The position numbers and the translations under genes were made by a program. DNA of 53,072 nucleotides from CAZEYT01 sp964516295 (GTDB taxonomy: Bacteria > Verrucomicrobiota > Verrucomicrobiia > Chthoniobacterales > Terrimicrobiaceae): positions 1-53,072 of the forward strand of contig CAZEYT010000010.1 in the NCBI GenBank assembly GCA_964516295.1. Reading direction: 5' to 3'. Of the stretch, positions 23,389 to 35,800 are shown one piece after another. Each line of letters starts with the position of its first letter. The first letter of the stretch is position 1. A model generated the notes under the pieces. That model was given only the letters and a program-made list of their open reading frames with translations, did no database searches and was not told where the DNA came from.

Positions 23389-25371
23389 CTAGAGCGACTT
23401 GGCAACTTCGACCAAATGCGCAGCGGTGATGCCGAGCTCTTCCATGACGATATTGCCCGGCGCACTGAGCCCGAACCGGTCCACCGCAATCGTTTTGCCG
23501 TCGAGGCCCACATAGCGGAACCACGGATCGGAAACCCCGGCTTCAATCGAAACCCGCTTGCGGCAGGCGGCCGGAAGGACACTTTCTTTGTATTCGGCGG
23601 ACTGGCGTTCGAATCGCTCGAAGCAGGGCATCGAAACGACGCGGGTGCCAGGACCAAGATCCGCAGCCGCGCGGATGGCGTGCTGCAACTCACTTCCAGA
23701 CGCGAGGAGAATGAGCGAGAGCGGAGCCGTCTCCTTCAGCGCAGTATAACCTCCGAGGAATGCTCCGTCGCGACGCACCTCGACCGGGATGTCGTTTTGC
23801 GTGGGCAGATTCTGGCGACTGAGAACCAGCATCGTCGGTCCATCGGTTTTCTCAAAGGCGGCGGCAAACGCGCCAGCCGTCTCCTCGGGATCAGCCGGCC
23901 GGATCACGTCGAGCCCCGGGATCGCGCGAAGCGCCGCCACTGTTTCCACCGGCTCATGGGTCGGACCATCTTCGCCCACACCGATCGAGTCGTGGGTAAA
24001 AATATAGACAACCGGCAGTTTCGAAAGCGCTGCGACACGGATGGAGGGACGTCCGTAATCGCTGAACACGAGAAACGTCGCGCCGCTCGGACGGAAGATC
24101 CCGTCGTAGGCGAGACCGTTGAGCATTCCGCACATGGCGTGTTCGCGAATGCCGAAGTGAAGGTTGCGACCGGAGCGGTTCTCGCGGTTGAAGTCCCCTC
24201 CGTCCTTGATGTAGTTGAGGGTCGACCCGTGAAGGTCCGCGCTGCCGCTGACGAGAAGGGGCATGGCCGCGGCGATGGGCTGAAGAACCTCGCTGCCGGC
24301 TTTGCGGGTAGCGAGGTTGGACGCCGGGTCGAAAGGCGGGATGACCTTGCGGAGATCCGGCACTTTCTTGTCGACGGCGGCCGCAAGTTCTTCCGCGAGT
24401 TCGGCGTTGGCGGCTTTCCATTCTTCGAAGGTCTTCTCCCACTCGGCGCGTGCCTTTTGGAGGGTCGCCTTGTGCTGCTCGAAGTAAGCGCGCGTCTCCG
24501 GCGCAACAAAGAACGTCTCTCCGGGAAGCCCGAGAGCCTTGCGGGCCTCGGTAACATACTTCACTCCGGCTTCGCCATGCGCTTTGTTGGTGCCGGAGAC
24601 CTCGGGGATGCCTTTGCCGATCAGGGTTTTTGCAATGATGAACTGCGGTTTTCCGGACGTCGCCTCTTTTGCCTTCCGGATGGCTCCGGCGATCTCCTGC
24701 AAATTGTGACCGTCGATTTCCTGCACATCCCATCCATAAGCGATGTAGCGGGCAGCCGTATCCTCGCTCTGAGTCACCGGCCCCATGGCGTCGAGGGTGA
24801 CGTTGTTGGAATCGTAAATGAGGATGAGGTTGTCGAGACCCAGGTGAGCCGCCAGCGCACTGGCCTCTTGGGCCACGCCTTCTTGCAAGCAGCCGTCGCC
24901 AGCGAGCGCGACGACGTGGTGGTCAAAAATCTTGTGCGTCGCCGTGTTGAATCTCGCCTCGGACATCTTGGCCGAGACCGCGTAGCCGACGGCATTGGAA
25001 ACACCTTGCCCCAACGGACCCGTGGTGGCTTCGACGCCCGGGGTCTCATGAAACTCCGGATGCCCTGGGGTGATGCTGTGAAGCTGGCGGAAGTTTTTCA
25101 CCTCATCCAACGAAACTGCATAACCGGAAAGGTGAAGCCATCCATAGAGGAACATGCTCCCGTGTCCGGCCGAGAGGATGAATCGGTCGCGATTCAGCCA
25201 GTGCGGCGCTTCGGGATCGTAGCTGAGAAGCCGGCCGAAAAGCACAGCCCCGATGTCGGCAGCACCGAGTGGAAGACCGAGGTGACCGGATTTGCATTTC
25301 GCGACGGCATCCATGGCCAGTCCGCGGGCGTCGCGGGCCGCCAATTCGAGTGCGGGGATATCGAGTTTCAT
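23389..25371 (-). CDS. tkt: Transketolase
   Basis: The protein has 660 residues, the standard length. It moves two-carbon units between sugar phosphates in the pentose phosphate pathway using thiamine diphosphate. Motifs: KSGHLGLPLGAADIGAVLFG, FILSAGHGSMFLYGWLHL, the TPP motif GDGCLQEGVAQEASALAAHLGLDNLI with DSNNVT, and in the pyrimidine domain GIREHAMCGMLNGLAYDG and THDSIGVGEDGPTHEPVE. The ATG at 25371 begins MKLDIPALELAARDARGL; a longer frame to 25512 has a Cys/Arg-rich, shadow-like start. It is divergent from acetyl-CoA synthetase. Confidence 0.95.
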   Translation of the reverse strand: MKLDIPALELAARDARGLAMDAVAKCKSGHLGLPLGAADIGAVLFGRLLSYDPEAPHWLNRDRFILSAGHGSMFLYGWLHLSGYAVSLDEVKNFRQLHSITPGHPEFHETPGVEATTGPLGQGVSNAVGYAVSAKMSEARFNTATHKIFDHHVVALAGDGCLQEGVAQEASALAAHLGLDNLILIYDSNNVTLDAMGPVTQSEDTAARYIAYGWDVQEIDGHNLQEIAGAIRKAKEATSGKPQFIIAKTLIGKGIPEVSGTNKAHGEAGVKYVTEARKALGLPGETFFVAPETRAYFEQHKATLQKARAEWEKTFEEWKAANAELAEELAAAVDKKVPDLRKVIPPFDPASNLATRKAGSEVLQPIAAAMPLLVSGSADLHGSTLNYIKDGGDFNRENRSGRNLHFGIREHAMCGMLNGLAYDGIFRPSGATFLVFSDYGRPSIRVAALSKLPVVYIFTHDSIGVGEDGPTHEPVETVAALRAIPGLDVIRPADPEETAGAFAAAFEKTDGPTMLVLSRQNLPTQNDIPVEVRRDGAFLGGYTALKETAPLSLILLASGSELQHAIRAAADLGPGTRVVSMPCFERFERQSAEYKESVLPAACRKRVSIEAGVSDPWFRYVGLDGKTIAVDRFGLSAPGNIVMEELGITAAHLVEVAKSL

Positions 25372-25599
25372 GGTCGAAAGAGAAAAGCCGCTGACTCCCG
25401 GATTGGCAAGCTGTCGTTGGCGGCATTTCCGGCAGACGCGGAGAACCACCTGGAACGAGGGAGTGATCCGCGCGCCATCGCAGAGACATTTCGGGTTCCT
25501 CAAAGCGTTCAAGCCTGATGAAAAATCCGCAGCGAACCTTAAGTCGGGATTGCACAGGCTGCGTCGAACGGCTTATCTTCGCGCTTTTTCTCCACCCCC

Positions 25600-27546
<1,947 letters not shown>

Positions 27547-27548
27547 GC

Positions 27549-28307
27549 ATGAACCCGTTCAGGGCAGGCCTTCTGTTTCTCGCCGGCATCCTCCCGGCAG
27601 CCGGTTGGGAACTGGAGGCCTCCCGGGTTCTTGCGGAACCATCGCGGGGAATCAGCGTTCGTGAGGCCGCCGTGCGTCAGGGCGATGACATCGCCACCAT
27701 CACGGCCATCGTCTTTTCCGAGAAAACCCATCGCATGCGCGTCATCGACAGTCCGGCGCCGGGGCAGACAAAGCTGGCAGCGGTACTCGAGACCGAGGGA
27801 ATTCCCGCTGGCGTCAACGGCGGGTTTTTTCACGAGGACATGCGACCGGTCGGCCTGCTCGTAGCCGATGGCGTCGAGATTCATCCCTTCCAGAAGGCGA
27901 AACTATTGAGCGGTGTTTTGAGCGTTCGCTCCGGACGAATGGAAATCGTCCGCTCCAGCGCCTTCCGCTCCGGGCGTGACCTCCAGGAGGCCATCCAATG
28001 CGGCCCAATGCTGGTCGAGGCCGGATCGGCGGTCGGCGGCCTGAGCGACTCGACCCGTGCAAGGCGAACCGTTGTGCTGACGGACGGACGCGGTCGATGG
28101 GGACTTGTCTATGCCACTTCCCTGACCCTCGCCGACACAGCCCGCATCCTTCTGGTTCCGGGAGTCTTCGGCGACTGGACTCCCCGGACCGCGCTAAATC
28201 TCGACGGCGGTGGATCAAGTGGCTTGTGGGCCATGGCTTCGCCGACACCGGTGTCTCGACCGGAATTCAGCCGCGTGCGCAATTACATCGGCGTCGTCCC
28301 GAAGTAG
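27549..28307 (+). CDS. Phosphodiester glycosidase family (NAGPA/DUF2233) protein
   Basis: The protein has 252 residues. Signal peptide MNPFRAGLLFLAGILPAAG. The NAGPA-domain pattern is clear: AVLETEGIPAGVNGGFFHEDMRPVGLLVADG, AIQCGPMLVEAG, STRARRTVVLTDGRG and LNLDGGGSSGLWA near the C-terminus. Family members are periplasmic or lysosomal hydrolases acting on sugar phosphodiesters; the substrate here is unknown. The two-base gap to acs suggests cotranscription, without an obvious metabolic link. It is convergent with the MFS gene. Confidence 0.82.
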   Translation: MNPFRAGLLFLAGILPAAGWELEASRVLAEPSRGISVREAAVRQGDDIATITAIVFSEKTHRMRVIDSPAPGQTKLAAVLETEGIPAGVNGGFFHEDMRPVGLLVADGVEIHPFQKAKLLSGVLSVRSGRMEIVRSSAFRSGRDLQEAIQCGPMLVEAGSAVGGLSDSTRARRTVVLTDGRGRWGLVYATSLTLADTARILLVPGVFGDWTPRTALNLDGGGSSGLWAMASPTPVSRPEFSRVRNYIGVVPK

Positions 28308-28311
28308 CTGC

Positions 28312-29613
28312 TCAGCGCCGAGGGGCGCTTTGCATAGTGGCAGAAAAAACGGCCAGCGCGACCGCCCCCGCAAGAAACGCAGCCGGCAAGACAAACAACG
28401 TCTGTGCAAACAACTCGTTTTCACCGATCCCCGGAGACTGTCCTCGGAGCGCCGACGTAATCGCAGCAAACCCCAGTCCCGCAAACCCGTAGCCGAGATT
28501 CAAAGCGACCCCGCGGAAGCTCAACACCGTCGCGCGAAGATCGGACCCGGTCCACGCATTCAGATAATTCGAGAGAAAAAACTGCACCATCGGCATCACC
28601 AATCCGATGGGAACCACCACCCACACGCCCCAGATGGGGGTGGCAAGACAGACCCCAAACAACGCGATACATAAGACGCCTCCGAGAAGAATCGCAATCG
28701 CCGGAGCCGGCAAACGTCCGACGAGACGCTTCGCCATTCCGGCCGCCGCAAATCCCAGCACCGCAAACGCTGAACCGAGCACACCATTGGCAGCCGGAGG
28801 CAATTCGATGAGCCGGTAGAAGTTGCTCGCGAAGGTCAGGAACAACCGGATCGTACTGTCAAAGAGGACCCCGGTCAGCAGCAGAAGCACGATATTTCGA
28901 TGCGAGAAGACAAACCGACCCGCAAAAAGGATGTTTGAAACAGCCCCCGCCACGGTCTGGCCGGATCCCGATACCGTTCGCGGAACCTCCACCATCGCCA
29001 CGGCACAGGCCGTCGCGCCGAAAGCCGTGGCCAACGTGAGATAAACCGGCCAGCGAAGTGTCTCTGCGGACGTCCATCCGGCGCTCAGGCCGAGCCAACT
29101 CAGCACGCGATTCACCATTTCCGCGTCAAACACCGCTGCGCCGGCGATCATGGCGACAAAGAATGCGGCGGCCGACCACCGCATGAGACGCGCCAGAACC
29201 GTCGGCCACGCAGACGCTCGCTCCTCCTCCGGGAGCGAATCGTAAGCCAGAGCTTCATCGGCACCGCTGGCGCACGCCTCGGCAGTTCCGCTCAGAATTC
29301 GATTCAACATCAACAGCCAGAACAATGGGGCACCGGTCGGCGCAAACGCAAAAACCGCCATCTCCGCGATCATAAGAAATCCCGCAGCCACCACCATCCG
29401 CCGACGGCCAATGAGATCCGCAAGAGCTCCGGACGGGATTTCCAAAAGAATGATCGTCGCCGCCCAGACAGCGTTTAAGATAACGTATTGCTCCAGGGTC
29501 AGACCCAGATCGATAAAGAGTACCCCCAGCACCGGGTAATAAAAGCGGGCATTGAAAAGCACGCGGAAGGCGATGAAGAGCGGGAGATTTCTGCGATAAG
29601 GGGTGTAGCCCAT
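28312..29613 (-). CDS. MFS-family transporter
   Basis: The protein has 433 residues with about 12 hydrophobic segments. The motif-A-like loop after helix 2 reads IPSGALADLIGRRRMVVAAG, typical of the major facilitator superfamily. Start at ATG 29613 (MGYTPYRRNLPLFIAFRVLFNARFYYPVLGVLFID); the longer frame to 29862 is Thr/Arg-rich and unlikely. The substrate is not evident; export of small molecules is a common role for such single transporters. It is divergent from the DUF4230-like gene. Confidence 0.85.
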   Translation of the reverse strand: MGYTPYRRNLPLFIAFRVLFNARFYYPVLGVLFIDLGLTLEQYVILNAVWAATIILLEIPSGALADLIGRRRMVVAAGFLMIAEMAVFAFAPTGAPLFWLLMLNRILSGTAEACASGADEALAYDSLPEEERASAWPTVLARLMRWSAAAFFVAMIAGAAVFDAEMVNRVLSWLGLSAGWTSAETLRWPVYLTLATAFGATACAVAMVEVPRTVSGSGQTVAGAVSNILFAGRFVFSHRNIVLLLLTGVLFDSTIRLFLTFASNFYRLIELPPAANGVLGSAFAVLGFAAAGMAKRLVGRLPAPAIAILLGGVLCIALFGVCLATPIWGVWVVVPIGLVMPMVQFFLSNYLNAWTGSDLRATVLSFRGVALNLGYGFAGLGFAAITSALRGQSPGIGENELFAQTLFVLPAAFLAGAVALAVFSATMQSAPRR

Positions 29614-29743
29614 GGCGTGCGGCGTGATTATCAGACACCGGCCCGCTCGGAAAGGGCTTTGAAGTCGAGCGTTCGCTTGAAGAGCCGCGGCATCCGGCCT
29701 ATGGAAAAGACATGCAATCAAAAGCTTCCGCGGTCCGGCTCCG

Positions 29744-30388
29744 ATGAGAAATCGACTTCTCTGGATCACGCTGCTCGGCGTCACCGGCATCACCGTTGCA
29801 GCGGTTTGGATCATCTGGGCGTTTTTTCTGGCACCTCTGGACCGGGCGGTGGCCACGGCCAACGTTCTTCGAACGGCTTTTCAAACGTCCGTCGATTTCA
29901 CACCCCGGATTGCCGTCAACAACGCCATCGTCTTCGCTCAAAACACGCCAACGCTGGAACTCATCACCATGGAACGGAGCGCTCTCGTCCGTCACCGCTT
30001 CACCGAGACCTGGCTCGGCAGCACCAAGGAATTCGAGATCGAGTCCACCTTCACTGCAAAAGCCGGATTTCCCCTGCGCGAAGCCTTCGTGCTGGATGTC
30101 CGTCGTGGCGGAAAAGTCGTTGATGTGACCCTTCCCCGCGCCCGAATTCTCAGCCTTTCGAATGACGACATTCGCATCCTCAAAGACGAAGACGGCCTGT
30201 GGAACAAGATCACGGCCAAGGACCGGGAGCGTGCCCTGCGAAGCCTTCAACGACAGGCAAGAAAACAATTTGAGGGGACAGATCTCGTTCCGGAAGCCGA
30301 GCGCATCGGTCGGGAGCAAATGGCCGGGATCATTCGCAACGCCGGCTACGAACCCTTTTTCTCCGGCGTTCCTCAGGTGAAAAACTAA
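29744..30388 (+). CDS. Membrane-anchored protein, DUF4230-like
   Basis: The protein has 214 residues. One N-terminal membrane helix (LLWITLLGVTGITVAAVWIIWAFF), then a soluble domain facing outward. Segments STFTAKAGFPLREAFVLDVRRGGKVVDVTLPRARILSLSND and the helical RALRSLQRQARKQFEGTDLVPEAERIGREQM resemble the DUF4230 pattern (strand-rich part with LP-A-I followed by helices). No function is known. It ends three bases before the L,D-transpeptidase gene, so the two are likely cotranscribed. Confidence 0.62.
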   Translation: MRNRLLWITLLGVTGITVAAVWIIWAFFLAPLDRAVATANVLRTAFQTSVDFTPRIAVNNAIVFAQNTPTLELITMERSALVRHRFTETWLGSTKEFEIESTFTAKAGFPLREAFVLDVRRGGKVVDVTLPRARILSLSNDDIRILKDEDGLWNKITAKDRERALRSLQRQARKQFEGTDLVPEAERIGREQMAGIIRNAGYEPFFSGVPQVKN

Positions 30389-30391
30389 GTC

Positions 30392-31132
30392 ATGTTTCGC
30401 GTTCTCCTCGGCCTGTGCCTGCTCACAATCCCGGCTTTGGCGGCGGAGCAAATGATCGTTTCGATTGCCGACAGATGGGACGCCACAACCGGGCGCCTTC
30501 AGTTGTTTGAGAGAACCGGGAAGACCTGGACGCCGGCCTCACCGGCTTGGCGTGTGCTTTATGGAGCAAACGGCCTTGCCTGGGGGCGTGGCGAGCATCC
30601 GGAGAAGCCCCCTTCCCCGGATGTTCCCGTCAAACGCGAGCGCGACAAAAGGGCACCCGCCGGTCTCTTCGAGATCGGAAAGATCTTCACCTACGACGCA
30701 ACACTGCCGGATGGCGCGTCGTTTCCGTTTCACACGATCACCGACCGGGACGCTTGGATCGACGACCCCCTGCACCCGGACTACAACCGCCACGTCCGCA
30801 TCGGGCCGGGCGATCCGCCGCCGTGGTTCGAAAAGCAGCGGATGAGACTCAATGATCCACCGCACCGCTGGCTGATCGAGATTCGACACAACTCGGATCC
30901 CATCGTTCCAGGTGCCGGGAGTGCCATTTTCTTCCACATCCAGCGCGGCCCGGAGAGACGCTCGGCCGGTTGCACGGTCATGCTGGAGACCGACCTCCGT
31001 CGGATCATCGCCTGGCTCGACGCATCAAAGTCACCACGCTACATACTGCTGCCAAAGGATGTTTATCTGGATGTCTGGAAAAAGTGGGGGCTCCCCTCAC
31101 CCGCGGAAGCCGCCTCGGTCATCGGGAACTAA
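30392..31132 (+). CDS. L,D-transpeptidase family protein
   Basis: The protein has 246 residues. Signal peptide MFRVLLGLCLLTIPALA. The YkuD-type catalytic signature is IFFHIQRGPERRSAGCTVM: His, then Ser-Ala-Gly-Cys with the nucleophile Cys. The preceding region (KRERDKRAPAGLFEIGKIF) matches the family's PxG segment. Such enzymes form 3-3 crosslinks or attach proteins to peptidoglycan; this branch (close to YafK/ErfK-like secreted proteins) is mostly uncharacterised. Its 3' end overlaps the convergent allophanate hydrolase gene by 14 bases. Confidence 0.82.
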   Translation: MFRVLLGLCLLTIPALAAEQMIVSIADRWDATTGRLQLFERTGKTWTPASPAWRVLYGANGLAWGRGEHPEKPPSPDVPVKRERDKRAPAGLFEIGKIFTYDATLPDGASFPFHTITDRDAWIDDPLHPDYNRHVRIGPGDPPPWFEKQRMRLNDPPHRWLIEIRHNSDPIVPGAGSAIFFHIQRGPERRSAGCTVMLETDLRRIIAWLDASKSPRYILLPKDVYLDVWKKWGLPSPAEAASVIGN

Positions 31133-32810
31133 GATAAGCGCGCCATCCGCCGAAGGCCGTAATGTCCGGTGCGTCCGCAAGCGGAGCCGGTTCGCAAACA
31201 AAACCCTTCACCCATGTTCCGTCCGCGAGCTCAAGCGAGCCAATCGCCAATGGCGGTGGAACCAATGCCACGAACGATCCGAAATTTTCCACAGGCATCT
31301 CCCAAACCTCGACCTCAATGCTGCCACCCCCAGCCGCCACACGAGCAAGTCCCGGCTTGGGCGGAACCGTCTCCAACGCATGAAGTCGGTAGCATGGAGC
31401 GGTGATCGTCCGCCGCGCCAATACCGCTCCCCGGTCGGTCAGTTGAGTGTTCAGCGGTTGTCCCTCCAAGTGCGCGCCTACAACGGCGATCGGAACAATT
31501 CCATCCCTCCGGGAAACTCCACCCGCAATCGCCGCGAGACGGAAATCGTGAAAGGCCGGTCCGACCAATGTCACCCCCAGCGGCAGCCCGTCGGCGCGAA
31601 AGCCTGCCGGCACCGCCAGGGCACAAAGATCGAGGAGGTTCACGAAGTTCGTGTAAGTTCCCAATCGCGCGTTCAGCCAAACCGGGTCGGCCTGAACATC
31701 GGCGATGCGATGGATCGTCGGAGTGGTCGGAACCAATAGCGCGTCCATCTCGTTCCAAAGCGGCGCTGTTCTCGCCCGAAGCTCCTCCAATCGGTAAAAC
31801 CCGTCAAACGCATCCACGGCCGATCGGGCCGGCGCCCCCGTTACGATTTGGAGAACCGTCGGATCCACCTCCCCCGGATGCTCGCGCAGAAAACCGCCAA
31901 ACGCATGATCCCGCTCCGCCACCCAAGCCCCCTCGTAGAGCAACTTGGCCGCCGCAAGGAAGTCCGAAACATCGACCTCCATGATCTCGCAGCCAGATTC
32001 TCGAAACCGCTCAACGGCCCCGTCAAAAATCCGGGCGGCATCGGGATCTCCGAAAAACTCCAACTGTTCCGCTCGGGGAATCCCGATTCGAATAATCCCC
32101 GCCCGTGCTCGCGGCGGAGAAAACGGCCGTGACCACGGCTCTCCCGCTACGGCTCCCATCGCCTGCCGCAGGACCAGCGTGGCGTCCTCCAGGTCATTTG
32201 CAAAAATGCTGACACAGTCCAAGCTGCGACAGGCGGGAAAAACACCCTCCGTGCTGAGAAGACCGCGCGTCGGCTTGAGTCCGACCAGATTGTTGAAAGC
32301 CGCCGGCACGCGTCCCGAACCGGCAGTATCGGTTCCCAGCGAGAAGGCGACAAGCCCCTGCGCGACAGCAACGGCCGACCCCGAACTGGATCCCCCGGAG
32401 ACATAGTCAGAATTAAAAACGCTGCTGCAAACACCATAGGGCGTCCTCGTGCCGACCAATCCCGTCGCGAACTGGTCCATGTTCGTTTTTCCGATCACTA
32501 CCGCACCGGCCGAACGCAGCCGCTCCACCACCGGTGCCGACCGATCCGGCGTGCGCATAAACGCTGGGCAGCCCGCCGTGGTCGCCAGGCCTTCGACGTC
32601 AATGTTGTCCTTCACCGCAAAAGGAATCCCCCAAAGCGGCAGCGAGGGATCGAGGGATGCGACTTCTTGGAGAACGTCACTTTCCTCTCGAACGGAAATC
32701 CAGACCGGTCGCTCGCCTCCGGTCCGGATCTTTTCGAAAATCTCCCCAACCACCCCGGCGGGTGTTCGTTTTCCCGAGCGGTAGTCGGCCAAAAGATCGT
32801 GAATGGTCAT
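31119..32810 (-). CDS. atzF: Allophanate hydrolase
   Basis: The protein has 563 residues and cleaves allophanate to ammonia and CO2 in the cytoplasm. The N-terminal amidase-signature domain (1-400) shows the catalytic Lys in PFAVKDNIDV and the Ser-cisSer-Lys region SGGSSSGSAVAVAQG. The C-terminal AtzF domain (about 410-563; LEGQPLNTQLTDRGAVLARRT, PPLAIGSLELADG) is the decarboxylation/stability module. It is the last gene of the five-gene operon and its ATG overlaps the carboxylase stop (ATGA). This is the step that releases the nitrogen. Confidence 0.93.
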   Translation of the reverse strand: MTIHDLLADYRSGKRTPAGVVGEIFEKIRTGGERPVWISVREESDVLQEVASLDPSLPLWGIPFAVKDNIDVEGLATTAGCPAFMRTPDRSAPVVERLRSAGAVVIGKTNMDQFATGLVGTRTPYGVCSSVFNSDYVSGGSSSGSAVAVAQGLVAFSLGTDTAGSGRVPAAFNNLVGLKPTRGLLSTEGVFPACRSLDCVSIFANDLEDATLVLRQAMGAVAGEPWSRPFSPPRARAGIIRIGIPRAEQLEFFGDPDAARIFDGAVERFRESGCEIMEVDVSDFLAAAKLLYEGAWVAERDHAFGGFLREHPGEVDPTVLQIVTGAPARSAVDAFDGFYRLEELRARTAPLWNEMDALLVPTTPTIHRIADVQADPVWLNARLGTYTNFVNLLDLCALAVPAGFRADGLPLGVTLVGPAFHDFRLAAIAGGVSRRDGIVPIAVVGAHLEGQPLNTQLTDRGAVLARRTITAPCYRLHALETVPPKPGLARVAAGGGSIEVEVWEMPVENFGSFVALVPPPLAIGSLELADGTWVKGFVCEPAPLADAPDITAFGGWRAYLSSR

Positions 32811-35800
32811 GGTTCCGAAAGACTGGCCAGATGTTGTCCTGCGGCCACCGGCGCGCCCTGTTTGCTCCCCACCGCGTGAACCGTGCCCGCCGCCGGGGCT
32901 GGAATCGTGATTTCCATTTTCATGGATTCGACAATAAAAAGCGGCTCACCCTCGGCAACGCTCTGCCCGGGCTCGACGAGCACTTTCCACATGCTCCCGG
33001 CCACTGGCGACGAAACAAAGCGTCCACCCGCCGGGCATGGCAATTCCTCCGCCTCCACCGGCGGCGCGCTCTCTTCGCGAACCTCAAAGCCCGCCGCCGC
33101 CCAACGCTCGCGCTCGGCTTCAAAAGCCGCCTGCTGCCGCGCTTTGAAAGCCTCGGCCTCGGGGGCGATGCTCGAAAGAAACGCCTGATAATCCCGGAGT
33201 CGGAACTCTCCCTCTTCAATCTTCGGAGTAAACCGACCGTAGGGAAAATCCGCCCGCATCTGCATCAAGTCCTCGTGGCTGACGGGATAGAATCGGATCT
33301 GATCAAAGAATCTTAGCAACCAAGGTTCACCGGGACGAAAGACATCCGTTGTTCGAAACCGATTCCACATCTGGATCGTGCGTCCGACGAACTGATAGCC
33401 GCCGGGGCCCTCCATGCCATAGACGCACAGATAAGCTCCCCCGATGCCCACCGCATTCTCAGGCGTCCATGTTCGGGCCGGATTGTATTTGGTTGTGACG
33501 AGACGGTGACGGGGGTCCAAAGGCGTTGCCACCGGTGCTCCCAAATACACATCCCCGAGCCCAAGCACCAAGTAACTTGCATCGAAGACAATTCGCTTCA
33601 CATCGTCGATGCTTTCCAGCCCGTTGATCCGACGGATGAATTCGATATTGCTCGGACACCAGGGCGCATCGGCGCGCACGGACTGCATGTATTTCTGAAT
33701 CGCTTCGAGCGTCGATCCATCCTCCCAGGAGAGCGGCAGATGAACAGTCCGGGTCGGAACCACCATGTCGCTGATATCCGGCAGGTCGTCTTCCAGCGCT
33801 TTCAGTTCGTTGAGTAGAACATCCAGCCGAAGCCGTCGGCTGTCGAAATGAACCTGCAGAGATCGGATTCCCGGAGTGAGGTCCAACACGCCGGGAAGGG
33901 CCTTCTTTTGAAACGCGGAATAAAGAGCCTGCACCCGGAACCGCAAATTCAGATCGAGAACCATGGGTCCGTATTCCACAAGCAGGTAATCATCTCCCGC
34001 TCCGCGATAGACGACCTCCGGACGGGGGGCTTGCTCCCGGATGCGATCCACCATCGCCTCGTCCAGTTTCCCGGGTCGGCCGCCGTCGATGGTTCGGCGC
34101 TGGAATCTCACGCGGTCGCCAGCTTTCAATTGCCCCATCTTCCAAAGCTCATCGGACACGATCACCGCCGGACAGACAAACCCGCCGAGACTTGGGCCGT
34201 CGGGACCCAGTAAAATTGGCATGTCCCCGGTGAAATCCAAGGCCCCGATCGCGTAGGCATTGTCGTGAATATTCGACGGATGGAGACCGGCCTCACCGCC
34301 GTCCTTTCGCGCCCAGGTAGGTTTCGGACCGATCAGGCGAACGCCGGTGCGACTGGAGTTGTAATGAACTTCCCACGTCGTCCCGAAGATCATCCGAATG
34401 TCGTCCTCGGTAAAAAAATCCGGCGCCGCGTGGGGCCCCACCATGACCCCGATTTCCCAATCCGACGTGAGCGGCGGACGCTCCTGCGGCGGGATCGGTG
34501 ACGGTTGGGAGGATATTTCGTGTCCGACCCTTAGAACATCGCCTGCCCGAATCGCCCGTCCGCCATGCCCGCCAAAGCCGCCCAGCGTAAACGTCGCCCG
34601 GCTGCCCAAATACTCCGGAACGTCGAATCCACCCCGCACGGCCAGATAGGCCCGAGCGCCGGACTCCAGCACCCGACCAATCCGCAAGGTTTGCCCCGCC
34701 CGCGCTGTGACAGGTTCCCACCACGGAACGACCTCCCCGTCGAGCGTTGCCGGCATGCAGGCTCCGGCGAGCGCAAAGACCGTTTCGGACCGGAACTGGA
34801 GGGACGGACCGGAGAGTGTGATTTCCAGTGCGGCCGACGTGGAAGCGTTGCCAACGGCGCGGTTCGCCAAGCGGAACGAAAAGGCATCCATCGGACCCGA
34901 CGGCGGAACGCCCACCGCCCAATACCCAACGCGACCCGGGTCATCCTGCACCGTGGTTTGAGTTCCCCCGTCCAGCACATCGACCGAAGTTCCTGAAATG
35001 GCAAAAGTGCGGAGAAACCCGGTGCTCACCCCGCCGGATCGGAAGGCGGGATCATCCAGGATTCCCCGGACGTAGTCGAGGTTGGTCTCGATTCCATGAA
35101 TCCGGGACGATCGCAAGGCGTTCGACAGAGCATCCAACGCGGTGGCACGGTCGGACCCTTTGGCGATGACTTTTGCCAGAAGCGGATCGTAGAAGGCCGA
35201 CACTTCCGTGCCTGTTTCGATCCAGCCATCAATCCGCACCTCCTTTGGAAAAACCACCTCTGTGAGCAGTCCCGAGCTCGGTTGGAAATTCTTGGCCGGG
35301 TCCTCCGCGTAAATGCGAACCTCGATCGAGTGGCCCGCCGGTTCTCGCTCGGCCCGCACCCACTCTTCCGGCAGCGAGCCATCGGCCAGGCGGATCATCC
35401 ATTCCACAAGATCCACACCAAAGACTTCCTCGGTGACTCCGTGTTCGACCTGAAGGCGGGTGTTGACCTCGAGGAAATAAAACTGACCGGTCGCGTCATC
35501 GTAGAGAAATTCGACCGTGCCGGCAGAAGCATATTGCACCGACGCAGCCAAGTTTCGTGCGGCCGCGTGTAGAGCGCTTCGTGTTTCCGAACTCAACCCG
35601 GGCGCGGGAGTTTCTTCGACGACCTTTTGATTCCTCCGTTGGGCCGAGCAGTCACGCTCTCCGAAGACCACGACCCGCCCGTCCCCGAGACCAAAGATCT
35701 GCACTTCGACATGGCGGGCGACGGCGACAAACTTCTCCACATAGACTCCGCCCTCTTTGAAGTTGGCTTCGCCGAGGTGTTTTACGGTGGCAAACTTAGC

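Noticed and set aside
23416..25518. 700-residue plus-strand frame opposite transketolase
   Set aside because: It is the antisense of a clear, full-length transketolase; long antisense frames are common in GC-rich DNA.
28314..28329. Hairpin AGCGCC/GGCGCT at the glycosidase-MFS junction as terminator
   Set aside because: Short stem inside the MFS coding end and no T-run; too weak to call.
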